Assembly: GCA_947044365.1 (NCBI GenBank)
Contig: OX345636.1
Span: 26,463,466-26,527,465 of the forward strand
DNA length: 64,000 nt
DNA from: Petrosia ficiformis
Lineage: Eukaryota; Porifera; Demospongiae; Haplosclerida; Petrosiidae
Direction of reading: 5' to 3'
Shown piece after piece: positions 35,626 through 47,900 of this stretch (within the stretch, counting starts at the first letter, position 1; every line of letters begins with the position of its first letter). Below the pieces are notes generated by a model. That model made no database searches. It was given only the letters and a program-made list of their open reading frames with translations, and was not told where the DNA came from. Position numbers and translations under genes: made by a program.

Positions 35626-36095
35626 AGAAGCAGAGTTATTTTGAGTACGAACTACATGTACATGTAGAATCTTAGCTTCTGGTTTATATAGAGAATAATT
35701 AAGATAGTGTTCTGGATTTACCACATCCAAATGGTCCCAAAACTAATGTAGGAGAATGTACAATGAATTTTTTTCTCAATTGTTGCATATTGAGTGGTCA
35801 GTGGGTCTGGTCAACCACGAATGCAGTCACATTTGGCTGGGCACTTTTTCACTAACGGTATAAGTTCAACAGCCATATCATGTACATCATATCAATCCTA
35901 CTTGGTTTAAATCTTACTGAACCTCTGTTGAGACTTGCATTACTATAATTATACATGTATTAATAATTACAAGTATACATGTGCATGTACAATAGAAAAC
36001 AAATGTAATAATGATATGTATAGTACATGTACAAGAACATGAAATCTTCATATACCTGGGATGCTACCAAAATGTGTAAAACATAAAACACTTAC

Positions 36096-36171
36096 TTTTA
36101 TCAGGTGGTTTAATAGCTTGATTAAGAGAAACTCCAAATCCACTTTCTGGTTTTCCAGAGGAACGATGGTT
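36096..36171 (-). CDS. possible isolated exon
   Basis: Bounded by a CTAG acceptor and a GTAAGT donor. It encodes about 25 residues including SGKPESGFGVSLNQAIKPP, which looks coding, but another frame is also open here. No partner exons were placed. Confidence 0.25.
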
Positions 36172-36286
36172 CTAGTGTGACCTCCATACGCCACTAACTC
36201 CACTCCATCAATGAATACTCAGGAGCTAACATATCAAACAGTACTACTGACTGAAGAGTTCTAGGAGTCTATGTGTAAACAATTAA

Positions 36287-36730
36287 CATGATGACACTTG
36301 AGATGGAAAGTAAGAGAAAGAAAGACACCTGAGGCAATGAAAAAATGAAAACGAGTTGCCTCACTTGGGATTTGAAGCCACAACACTCTGCATACCGGAC
36401 AGATGCTCTTACAAAACTGAGCTACCAAGGTAGCCCAGCTGGCAGGGTCCAAATCAAACATCTCGCACACGTGTGTGAACAAGCTAACTGAAACTCGGTG
36501 TATAAATGAAGGCCGGGGTAATTAAACCACCAAAGACACCAAACACTAAACCAAAGTATATACATGATAACACTTGAGATGGAAAGAAAGAGAAAGAAAG
36601 AAAGACAGACAGACACCTGAGGCAATGAAAAAATGAAAATGAGTTGGCTCAGGTGGGATTTGAACCCACGACAATCTGCACTCCGGAGAGATGCTCTTAC
36701 CAACTGAGCTACCAAGGCAGCCCAGCTGGC
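36287..36730 (-). mobile_element. tandem tRNA-derived SINE pair
   Basis: Minus strand: a tRNA-like head with an A box (TAGCTCAGTTGGTAAGAGC) and a B box (GGGTTCAAATCCC) near 36650-36725, followed by a body with ATTTTCATTTTTTCATTGCC, a CTTT-rich tail and CCATCTCAAGTGTTATCATG. A second, more diverged head lies at 36355-36435 with the same tail below it; a unique linker with GTTTAGTGTTTGGTGTC joins them. The acceptor stem pairs poorly, so these are SINEs, not tRNA genes. A related array is at 61525-61940. Confidence 0.8.
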
Positions 36731-36906
36731 AGGTGGACATGCGTATATTCAGTGGTGTGGAAACAGCCATGGTCATGCAGGACATTGTTTGGTAAATCTA
36801 GTGAATGTTCAAAATGAAATCAAACTAAGTATATGGGGGGAGCAGGACAAAAGTGATGAAAAGGTCGGATAGGTGGCTCAATGTTTCCACACCCCTGTAT
36901 ATATTT

Positions 36907-37289
36907 TAGTGATGCACTGATAATCGGATCGACCATCGTATCGGCCGATATATTACAGTCAAACTGGGAATCGGATATCGGTTAAAAGCTTCCATACCGA
37001 TAGACGTGTTTTCGCGTATGCGCTTTATGCATTTGACCTTGACCTTACACATGCACAGCATGCAGCTGAGAATCAAGATGGCGAAAACGTCCAGAATATG
37101 GAACTTTTTTTACAGTCGCTGAGGACACTCGCTATGCTGTTTGCAACGAGTGCAAAACATCTGTGGCTCATTATTTTTAAAAATATCTTTTGAATAAAAT
37201 ATTGGATCGACTATCGGTATCGGCAGATATTAAGTAACCATTATCGGTTATCGGAATATCGGTGAAAAAGGCCTATCGGTGCATCACTA
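36907..37289. mobile_element. hAT non-autonomous element with relic BED finger
   Basis: The ends are TAGTGATGCAC and GTGCATCACTA. The 8-bp TSD ATATATTT lies at 36899-36906 and 37290-37297. Inner sub-terminal repeats are rich in ATCGG. At about 37078-37165 (+) a frame reads SRIWNFF and, after a one-base shift, VCNECKTSVA, the first half of a BED zinc finger. This is therefore a deletion derivative of an autonomous hAT whose transposase started with BED. Confidence 0.9.
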
Positions 37290-39229
37290 ATATATTTTGG
37301 TTATACAGATATACACCTCCTAACTACAGAAGACATTCATGTGTGGATATAATCAAAGACCTGTAGGGCCTGTGTAATACATGATGATTGTGTATTACTA
37401 TGCTACCATGGCAACCATTTGATGTAGTTCGTTGTCGCTATACACCTCATCAAAAATAATCATAGTATATATAATATACAATGTACATCATGTTTAGTTG
37501 TGTACATTATATACCAGATATACTCTTTAATTGTACTCCACTAGAAGTTGTTTTTTAGTGTCATTATCCATCTATTATAGTTAAATTACTAATCACACCC
37601 ATCATCCATTGAATGAGTGGAGCTAGAAAATGACCATCATGTTTAGAGCCAGCTTGATGTTGTAGCAGCCACTACTTCAATTGTACTTGATTTCATAAGT
37701 ATATATTGCTAGAGTAAAGGCAAAACACAAGAAGCGATACTTACATGTATGTACGGTTGTTTCATGGAAGTGGTATTTCATTTTGTTGCCAAAGCCATCT
37801 TGTTCCTATGATTTTTCAGTTTTGATATATATCTTATGCATACTCTTCCATTTTTCAAAATGTTTTTTATTATTCTTGTTATTAATTTTAGTATTGCAAT
37901 AATTTCTGAACAGGACTCTCAAGTTCCTAAATTTAACAGTTCAACACATCTGAACTTACAAGCATGTACATGTAAAATAGACAGACAGTTTGTACTTTGT
38001 ATATATAACATTTGATGATTATAGAAGTACATGCATTATGTGAATGCGTATTATCAAGTATCAGTATAGTACTCAATACCATCAATACTGATCCCCAAAC
38101 TACTTGGTATCGTATCAAAATGAGCCACCATTATTATATATTAGTGTTGTCTTGGTATACAAAAACTTAGTAAGGGGGTCCACCATTTTAGTATACCAAA
38201 ATATAATATTCCATCTTTACTAAAGCTAATTTCCTTCATGACTAGAACTAAAAAGGATATCATTTTGATTGAAACAGTTCACATCTTTGTAGTGCCAGCA
38301 AAAGTCAAGGTCCGCTACCCATGTGAAGATTTGAACAATGAGTGTGATAACTATAGTGTAGGTGATAATTGCAGGTATTGTGTAAATCCTATGACATAAT
38401 TATAGCATGTCAGACACATGCACATGCTCTGTCTATGTTCATTGTACAAAAACAAAAACTAAAACTAAACTGAAATCTGGAAACACAACTAATAAAAAAA
38501 TTGATTAGGCTACCAAAACTAAAACTAACTAAAATTACTTTTGCCTTTTAAAACTAGAACTAAACTGAACTAAAATGTAATTCTTAACCTAACAACACTA
38601 GTATATATCATTCTGTCACTATACCAATAGAAAAAACAAAACACAAAAAAAATGAGGCACTATCTTGATGTGTTGAATTATGACTTAGTCCCACACAAAC
38701 ATTTCATGCAGTTAACAACACTGGTCAGATGTCAACCAGCTTTAGCAGGGCTTTTATACTCTATGGGGTTTTAGGGTTATTGTCGGTTTGCTTCTTAATA
38801 GAGGATGTTGTACTTATCATATAATTATACTATAGTGCTGATGACAAAATTTAACTTTTGATTATATCAGTACCGAGTACTAACTCTGAAGTCTTGCTGT
38901 TCCTCAATTAGGGTTCTGAGGTACATGTACTATAGCAACAAAATTAACCACAACTTCCAAGCAACCCGCTATATAGATAAGTTTTGTTGCTAGGATACAA
39001 TATTTCTTACCCACAAGGTGGAGCACTCAAGCTGGAAGTGCAGGGCCAGCATAAACCATGGAACCTGAAAAAACAATGGGTATATTCCCACATCCCACAA
39101 GGTTGTGCACTCAGGCTGGCAAGCATAAACCTTGTCAATAACAATACCTAGTTATTTACTGTTGATAATACTGTAAATTATAGTGCAGCAAACATAGAAT
39201 CGTTCTGTGACTGCAGACGAAGTTGGACA
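37290..39229. other. no gene seen; scattered MITE fragments
   Basis: Contains a TAG/ACTAAAAC-type fragment of the hAT MITE family near 38450-38605 and TATCAAGTATC/GATACC palindromic bits near 38050-38110. No coding support. Confidence 0.45.
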
Positions 39230-39284
39230 GAGCTTTAAGTGTACTATACGGACTGTATAGTACTTCTAAGGCTCTGTCCAACTT
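39230..39284. repeat. hairpin
   Basis: AAGTTGGACAGAGC and its inverse flank a second stem GTACTATAC/GTATAGTAC with a short loop. Compact foldback. Confidence 0.75.
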
Positions 39285-39584
39285 TGTACTATAGTTGTAC
39301 TACAAATACAAAATGTTAACTTTTTTATTTGCATAATGTTATATATATGATCCCAAAATATTAATACTATAACTTGGACAGATCAAAGTCTGTTCACATT
39401 TCACAATGGTCACTGCTTCTCTGGCTGTGTTCAATTTATAATCACATGTACTGATAACTTTTTAATTATTCATAAACCAACAATATTTCTAACCACATCA
39501 CATTGTATATTATCGCTATGTTTACTGAATAGAGTAAAGCCATTAGTCACTTGTAATCTCCTACATCTAACAGAATATACTATA

Positions 39585-39824
39585 CTGTGAGTACAGTTTT
39601 CTTTTTACAAAGGTTCAAAAACAGCTTGACTGAGAACCCTACTTGTGCATTTCAGAGAGCCAGGAGAGGAACAGCTTGTAAGTCCTAGAGTCACCAGGTA
39701 AAATAGCAAATTTACTGACACTGGGTCTTACAAGCTGTTCCTCCCCTGGCTCTCTGAAATGTACACGTAGGGTTCTCAGTCAAGCTGTTTTTGAACTTTC
39801 TTAAAAAGAAAACTGTACTCACAG
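39585..39824. mobile_element. foldback element, about 240 bp
   Basis: Arms of about 100 bp start CTGTGAGTACAGTTTTC and end with the inverse. They contain GAGAGCCAGG and AACAGCTTGTAAG boxes; loop about 35 bp. Arms differ at only a few positions. No TSD was found. Confidence 0.8.
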
Positions 39825-40919
39825 CAAGCCTATGAGCAAGCAAAATAGTCAAAATATTACTATAATAATTATACATAGAAATCTTATTTTATAAATCAAA
39901 CTGAAAAAAAGTAATAAAACAAAAAGTTTCAGACGTGAGAAACTCATCAGGAAAGAATCACAAAGCTACAGGGATACTTTTAATTCTTGTTTTTATTGTC
40001 TACTGCTGCTTGTACATGTATTTCTTAAAAATCAATACTCCATACAAAATCTGTTGATCCAAATTAGTACACAATAATATTATTGACATAATTATAATGC
40101 TGCTAATATACATGTCAATGTCAGTCTTGTGTCTATGTGATTGTACAATTAATACATGTGTGTGTGTGTTTATGTACATATAAATGGGAGTTAAATGTTA
40201 ATTTTAACATCTATAGACGTCAATGAGATTACGAGTTCTGTCCGAAATAATTTCTGAAAGACAAGATATCTGAATGACCTTTTTGAATAGGGTTATTTAG
40301 CCTCTACTTCCATTTTAAAATTATGTACAATGTACGAATAAACTTTGAAACAACAGATATGTAGTTCCATTGGCACAAAATTACGAACCTTGCTTCAATA
40401 TAGCAATCCCTGAGGACTTCATTATTGTGACAATCTTGCCATCCCTACATAGAGAGTACACACATGTATACACAAATATACACATACATCTCGTCTTTCA
40501 AAAATTATCTTGGCCCAAAGTTTATAAATACCAGAGACAATCCTCTTCATAACATAAAAAGTGACCATAATGAGTTCTAACTCTAATAATCATTTTAATT
40601 TATTTTCCAATCACACTTGCAACATGAGATGAATACATCGACAGAAACACAATATTACCTCCACAAATGGCACAGAAATTAATCCTTGGTATCCTCTTTA
40701 TTTTTTGAAGTATAATGGGCGTAGAAGTTATATTGCTATTATTGAGTACAACCCTACTAATTAAAAGTATGTTTTTATTTGTAAATCCCCATGAAGTTTA
40801 AAAAAAAAAACTATCACAAATCATCACAAAAGAATGAATATAGTTAATAGGTATATAATAATTATAATGATATTCATTGAACTTTTAATGTCATACTATC
40901 AATAATAATGAGAAACATT

Positions 40920-41830
40920 TTATACCGAAAATATTCAAAAAGGTCATTCAGATATCTTGTCTTTCAGAAATTATTTCGGACAGAACTCGTAATCTCAGTA
41001 AATTTTTCTAGGTAAGTATGCCACTGTGCTATTCAAGCTGTAGTATGCAGGTTTATGCTTGCCTATATTTCTGGCTTGAGTGTACCACCTTGTGGGATGC
41101 ATTGTTTTTGCAAGTAACAAGTACACTAATGTGAAATGGGAGGTTTATGGGCTCTTGATTACCTTGCTGTCTCTATTTCTCACATAACATAACCAACATT
41201 TCTGACCCACAAGGTGTATCACTCAAGCTAGAAGTACAGGGCAAGCATAAACCTTGGAACCTGCAAAAACAAGGGGTATTCCCACATCCCAGAAGGATGT
41301 GCACTCAAGCTGGAAATGCAGGGCAAGCATAAACCTTGGTCACTAACAGTACCTTATTTACTGTTGATAATACTGTAAATTATAATACAGCACACAAGCT
41401 CAAAGTCAATTAATTGGCATGGCACATAAAAGATTGAGCTACAGACCACTGAGACCAGCAGTAAGAAATTAGCTTAAGTCAAACATGTAGAAGCTACAAC
41501 TTATAACTCAAAGATATTGTATGAAAGAACACAAGAAACTTTAAAACAGTATAATATAGTGAAAATAGAAAAACAAAAGGTTTCAGACATGAGAAAACCA
41601 TCAGCAACGAATCACAAAACTATTGAGATACAATTCTCTCTATTATTGCTTTTATTGTCTACTACTGCATATACATGTACATGTATTTCTCAATATGAAA
41701 TTGTATTGAAGCTATTAATATTTTCGCCAGCAATGTAAATAGAATTTCACAAGATAATCAAAGGGAATGAAACCTTATATCCTTCCATCCTTTCATTTAT
41801 CGATCATCCATCTATTAATCCATCCAAGTA
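40920..41830. repeat. dispersed repeat family A, copy 2 (inverted relative to 28470-29230)
   Basis: Same landmarks as copy 1 in reverse order and strand: ATATCTTGTCTTTCAG, GTGTACCACCTTGTGGG, GACCCACAAGGTG, TGATAATACTGTAAATTATA, AGGTTTCAGACATGAG. Confidence 0.7.
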
Positions 41831-42031
41831 CAAAAGACACATACAGAATTATTTGACCAAATAGAAAAACATTTGAAGTCACATGACAGTCACATATATC
41901 TTTTATGGGTAGGTATAAAACACAGAACATGGAGCAACAGATTACAGATCAAAAATTGTTTGTAAAGTGTCTTTTTTCAAATTTACTAATATGATTGCTT
42001 ACCTGATGTCAAGGGTGGCCTACCAGGCCTA

Positions 42032-43415
42032 GGTCATATGTTGCAAGGACCCCTAGAACGGTCATACGTTGCAAGGACCCCTAGAGTGGTCATATGTTGT
42101 AAGGACCCCTAGAGTGGTCATATGTTGCAAGGACCCCTAGAGTGGTCATACGTTGCAAGGGGCCCTAGAGTGGTCCTCTGTTGCAAGGACCCCTAGAGTG
42201 GTCATACGTTGCAAGGACCCCTAGAGTGGTCATACATGTATGTTGCAAGGACCCTTAGAGTGATCATATGTTGCAAGGGCCCCTAGAGTGGTCCTATGTT
42301 GCAAAGGTCCCTAGAGTAGTCATACATGTATTTTGCAAAGACCCTTAGAGTTATCATACGTTGCAAGGGCCCCTAAAGTGGTCATACGTTGCAAGGACCC
42401 CTAGAATGGTCATACGTTGCAAGGGCCCCTAAAGTGGTCCTCTGTTGCAAGGACCCCTAGAGTGGTCATACGTTGCAAGGACCCCTAGAGTGGTCATACG
42501 TTGCAAGGACCCCTAGAGTGGTCATACGTTGCAAGGGCCCCTAGAGTGGTCCTATGTTGCAAGGACCCCTAGAGTGGTCATACGTTGCAAGGGCCCCTAG
42601 ATTGGTCCTATGTTGCAAGGACCCCTAGAGTGGTCATACGTTGCAAGGGCCCCTAGAGTGGTTCTATGTTGCAAGGACCTCTAGAGTGGTCCTATGTTGC
42701 AAGGACCCCTAGAGTGGTCATACATTGCAAGGGCCCCTAGAGTGGTCCTATGTTGCAAGGACCCCTAGAGTGGTCATACGTTGCAAGGGCCCCTAGATTG
42801 GTCCTATGTTGCAAGGACCCCTAGAGTGGTCATACGTTGCAAGGGCCCCTAGAGAGGTCATACGTTGCAAGGACCCCTAGAGTGGTCATACATGTATGTT
42901 GCAAGGACCCTTAGAGTGATCATATGTTGCAAGGGCCCCTAGAGTGGTCCTATGTTGCAAAGGTCCCTAGAGTAGTCATACATGTATTTTGCAAAGACCC
43001 TTAGAGTTATCATATGTTGCAAGGGCCCCTAAAGTGGTCATACGTTGCAAGGGCCCCTAGAGTGGTTCTATGTTGCAAGGACCTCTAGAGTGGTCCTATG
43101 TTGCAAGGACCCCTAGAGTGGTCATACATTGCAAGGGCCCCTAGAGTGGTCCTATGTTGCAAGGACCCCTAGAGTGGTCATACGTTGCAAGGGCCCCTAG
43201 ATTGGTCCTATGTTGCAAGGACCCCTAGAGTGGTCATACGTTGCAAGGGCCCCTAGAGTGGTCCTATGTTGCAAGGACCCCTAGAGTGGTCATACGTTGC
43301 AAGGGCCCCTAGAGTGGTTCTATGTCGCAAGGACCTCTAGAGTGGTCCTATGTTGCAAGGACCCCTAGAGTGGTCATACATTGCAAGGGCCCCTAGAGTG
43401 GTCCTATGTTGCAAC
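42032..43415. repeat. 28-bp minisatellite, about 50 units
   Basis: Tandem unit GGTCATACGTTGCAAGGA plus CCCCTAGAGT (28 bp). Variants alternate: CATACG or CCTATG before TTGCAAGG, and ACCCC or GCCCC after it. Multi-unit blocks recur: about 42230-42400 matches 42880-43050, and 42650-42800 matches 43060-43220, showing higher-order expansion. The array ends in an inverted half-unit (GTGGTCCTATG ... CATAGGACCAC at 43399-43429). Confidence 0.95.
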
Positions 43416-43433
43416 GACATAGGACCACACTAG

Positions 43434-43646
43434 AAAAAAGAGGAAAATCAAAAGGTTTACCCACCTCAGGTTCCTTTTTGTTACACTGGACAAGCTCTGA
43501 TGTCATTTTATCCATATACAAGTGTCCCTGACTATTGCCAAGTTACTCAGCCTGCAATAGGTATAACTCCTACTGCTCTACCTCCTCCTTCTTCTCAAGT
43601 TGTAGCTGTACCTGTGGGACAACACACACCTTTCAACTTTGGTTGA
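43434..43646 (+). CDS. possible Pro/Gln-rich terminal exon
   Basis: 71 codons, open from just after the minisatellite to TGA, reading VYPPQVPFCYTGQALMSF, PALPPPSS-like and ending VGQHTPFNFG. Low-complexity but coding-like. No acceptor or partner is certain. Confidence 0.25.
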   Translation, partial: KKEENQKVYPPQVPFCYTGQALMSFYPYTSVPDYCQVTQPAIGITPTALPPPSSQVVAVPVGQHTPFNFG

Positions 43647-44606
43647 CCAAAAGAGAACCTATTTACTGTACTGCATTTAGGGGAGATTGTTGACTACGAG
43701 TATATAAGACACTGATTCTTTCTCGTATATAAGACACTGATTATTTGCTCATGTAGTTATTAATTATTATTTTTTTGTCCATATTTAATTATTTACCTAT
43801 CTCATTATAGCTACATGTATTATTAAAATTATGAGTATAATTAAAAGTACATTTTCATGTGTAAATTCCCATACAGGTGAACAAATCAATCACAAAAAAT
43901 GAATTTAATAATATTCATTGCACGTTTTAAGTCATAATTATTATGAGAATTTTATGACTTTTAGAAATTATTCATGAACAAAACTCGTAATTCCAACAAT
44001 ACCAAAAGCTATTATTGTTTTAGGTCTACTCAAAACAGCATTACTGTGCCAATATTCACCTGTTTATTTGATGGTATGTGTATGGTCTTGTCCAATAAAT
44101 TTATATTGAGTAATCAAATGTTCCCTGGCCCATTACATCATCATTACCGCTATTTGACTTGAGGTGTAAGACTATGAAATGAAAAAAAAATAGTTTTTTA
44201 AAACCAGTTAACTAGCATGATTAGCAGTGGCACTATCAAAAACTGACACGTCAAATGAGGTGTATACTCTATTAAAAGCGAGCACACAAGCTGTTGAAAT
44301 TTCTAAAAAATGTACATGTCTACAGCAACATATATATAGATAAATACACACACACATGTACATGTAGCTTTAGATATCAAGTGTTTCTATTTGTTAAAGC
44401 AGAGAACTGTCAAGTGACATATCTGCAAGGTTGTTCATTGTATTCAGACTAGGGGTCAGTATTTGTATTTAGTCATTTTTAAATACAGTATATATCTGTA
44501 TTTGTTATTGTATTTTGGAGTTTTTAAATAACAAGCATTTGCATTTGTAATTGAAATATAGGGAATGAGAAAAACATATATATATGTTATTACCATCTAC
44601 CCTCAC
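43647..44606. other. AT-rich, fragment of repeat family A, no gene
   Basis: 43840-43995 matches part of family A (about 40735-40990). The remainder is AT-rich with no supported coding. Confidence 0.45.
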
Positions 44607-44672
44607 GTAAGCTCCAATTGCATCGCAACCTTCTCCATGGGCATTGTCCCCACCCAAACTCGGTAAAGTAAT
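44607..44672 (-). CDS. possible exon of a gene divergent from RAMAC
   Basis: 66 bp in phase 0 with a CAG acceptor and GTGAGG donor. It reads ITLPSLGGDNAHGEGCDAIG. Just upstream (44728-44780) is another candidate with an ATG (MQSKIRNMFFTSGGFGIG) and a GTAAGT donor, but the phases of the two do not agree. Family not recognised. Confidence 0.25.
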
Positions 44673-44979
44673 CTGAAATTTTTAGAATATAAGATCTCAA
44701 TGAAGACAATGTTGGAGCAACTTACCAATTCCAAAACCTCCAGAGGTGAAGAACATGTTTCTGATTTTTGACTGCATTACCTACAGATGTATACTATAAT
44801 TTATTTATATTATCATCCAGCCATCAGTATAAGATTCTTATCTAATCTTGTACTTTACCAACAGCATTCTGTAATGATAAATACATCATTTAGTACAGTG
44901 TATGATGGAAATCTATTTTTTAAATCGTGAGTAACGCCCACGCCCACGCAATTATTTCTAAGGCGTGGTAAATCTAAAA

Positions 44980-47900
44980 ATGGCCGCTAATGTAATGACA
45001 AGTGAAGAAGTATTCCAGAAGCTAGAACTGTATGAAGAATTGTTTAAACATAGGTATACAGAACAAGATGAAGGCTATCAGCAAGCCAAACGAAAAGGAC
45101 AGAGGTCAGTGATTATAAACATCTCTAAGACTCTAACTAACACTATTCAGGTTTGAACCTACAGTTATGCTAATGCAGTACGTATTTTACTGCCTACTTG
45201 TTGTATTGTAGATCACATACTGTAATTACTTTTAAATTCACTCAGAATGTATGATGTACCTGTTATGCACCCATGGCCCCCTCGCAAGCCACCATCTAGA
45301 GCAAGAGGAAGAAATAGACAGTATGAAGACTATGATAGTGGAGGAAGGTTGGTACTTGCACATAATAACATTTACAGAACATCATAGTATACAGGTAACT
45401 GTATTACCAATAGAGTACTCTCATTGATCAGTTTTTGTATCTTTAGTCGAGCAGTTTGTGCATTGATTGATCACTTTTAACAATCGAGTGCTTTGTACTA
45501 AAAAGTGTGCATTAGTTGTAAAGGGATGATTATCACTCCCTTGCTAAAGTCACCCTTTGTTGCCATCACTATGATAATGACATCATAATGTTAAGTATCA
45601 GCAATTTGCATACCTTGTTTCTCTCTGTAGAGGATATTATAGAGATCCAGACCGGTATAGAAGAGATCCTCAAAGAGGACGATATGACCACTGGCCCTCT
45701 TACAATGACTTCCGTCATTCTGCATACAGGTATGATATGTATGGTGTGTATATACATGTATTTACCAGAATCAGAATCTTCCAAAGTGTATAGGAAGAGA
45801 TGCTGTATCAACAAACAGTTTACATCATGTACACTATTACATGTAGTCATAGTTTTTAATACATTTTGAAGCATGGGCCAAGAACAGTTTGCGTGTGTGC
45901 CATTGGGAATACATCTTGAGTCAATTAACGAAATGTTAATACTAGTGTTGCACCTATACAGCAATTTGCCTATATGCCTGTATGCCTATATTTCATAATC
46001 CATATTGCCTATATGCAGATCTGATCTGATATTGTCTGTGTGAAATATATAGTTGTATTTATCTAGTATACAACTATTCACACATGGTACAGTGTTAATT
46101 ATTCTATTGGTTGTGTGCTATACATTCAGCCCAAAGTACATTTTACATGTAGTTACAGGCATATTGAGCCTTGGTTGAACATATTTTCAGATTGTACTTG
46201 TGCAGTTTGACAATAATGTAATCTGCAAAGCCTGAAAAATATTGTGTAAGCTGTATAGGCAATGTATAGGCAATGCAGTTGCCTATACCGATACTCTGCC
46301 TATATCTTCAATATAGGCACCTATTCAGATCCCCATACTAGTATAGGTGCAACCCTAGTTAATACTGTTAGTCATAATTAACTGCACCATCTAGCCCAAA
46401 GAGAGAACCGTGCAGTGCCAAATAAGAAGCTCTTTGGGGCAATGATGCAGCATATGAGCTTGTCAAAAACACTGCATACAGTTGTAAATGCAAAATGTTC
46501 GTAACAGATTTATTTGCACACATTTATGAAACAGTCATGTATTTGCTTAGGAAGAAAATCCACTTCATGATTCTTCCCATTTTTGTTTCAAGTTTCAAGT
46601 TGTACTGTACATTAGCTGTAATAAGAATACATACTCAGAATATAACAGACTCTTGCTTACCTTTAAACACTCACTATTTAGGCATTTGTACAGCAAACAG
46701 ATAAAATTTGGTAGCTAAGAAACCTAATGTTCATTGTTCATAAATTGCATTGACTTTCTATGCAAAGTAGATGAGTAGTGAGCATATTAAATATTATGGA
46801 CTGATCTTGAGTTATGCATGTAGTAAAACTTTCAAAATTAAAAAGTCACATATATTAATTTGTAGTGTAGTTCAAACATTTCATAACAAATGTTTCTTGC
46901 CCTTTTTCTGTGGTTTAAATATTCATAATAATTAGGGCTGCAACGAATAGTAGTTTTTGGTAACCAGATATTCGCTTAGTTTAACTAACGAATATCAGGA
47001 TATTCGCTTGCTTTCAGAGAAATTTTGTCATAACTCGTTTCTAGTGAGATATCAAATATTAGCTCACCATTTTGCGTAACCAGTTGCTATAGATGTTTAT
47101 AACAACAGCCAAAGTTGTTTAAACTATCCATTCAGTACTCTACAAGTGAATATTTGAACAGAGCAAATATTCGTTGCAGCCCTAATAATAATTATAATGC
47201 TGTTATATTAATTATTACATGCATGTATATATGCATATTAACCTGTAAATCCTTAGTCTTCAAACTTTTTATTGTTTTTGTCCTTCAGTGAGCACAGTCG
47301 ATCAAGTTGGAAACCGTATGATCATTACCATGACCGCAGAGATCATTCTCATTACCCTCGAGAAAGAAGTCCTGTCAGAGAAATTCCTGTGTATGAAGAT
47401 TCTGAAGAATCACGCAAACATGTTGAAAGAAAGAATGAATCGGAAAATTATTTTACAAAAGAGAACAATTTAAAATCAGATAAAACAGTTTGTGATGAAT
47501 ATTCAGATGTTTTTAGAATCAACGAAGAACATGACTACACAAGTGAAAAGCATCCAAAACCAGAAAACGACAATTACAGCAAAACTGTTGATAGTGATAA
47601 ACATTTTATATGTAAGTCACCTCCAATTATATTGGATACCTTTGATGATCCACCAATACAACCTCCAACTGAAAGCGATGTCATGGCTATTCTGTCGATA
47701 GCTAGCAAAACATCAAGTGGTATCACTGCAGAGAACTTGAAAGATGTGAAAAAGACAATTCAGAAAAAGAAAGATCGTAAGAAATCTTCTCACTCTGAAT
47801 ACTCTGATGAGAGTGAAGGGAAAATGTCAAGGGATCATCGACCAAATCGTGATCATGAAAGACACATGGATAATAGATTACCAGGAAGTGGTTCTGCCAA

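Noticed and set aside
36650..36727. tRNA gene on the minus strand
   Set aside because: A and B boxes and a T arm are good, but the acceptor stem pairs poorly and the sequence continues into a repeated body with a CTTT tail. It is a SINE head.
36546..36785. Minus-strand ORF with Leu/Phe-rich tail
   Set aside because: It is a translation of the SINE body and its CTTT tail, repeated at 61.5-61.9 kb.
42032..43415. CRISPR-like array
   Set aside because: The 28-bp units abut each other with no unique spacers, and the genome is eukaryotic. It is a minisatellite.
47288..47701. Small plus-strand ORFs inside the last RAMAC exon
   Set aside because: They are other-frame shadows of the long exon 47289-48630, which is in phase with upstream exons.
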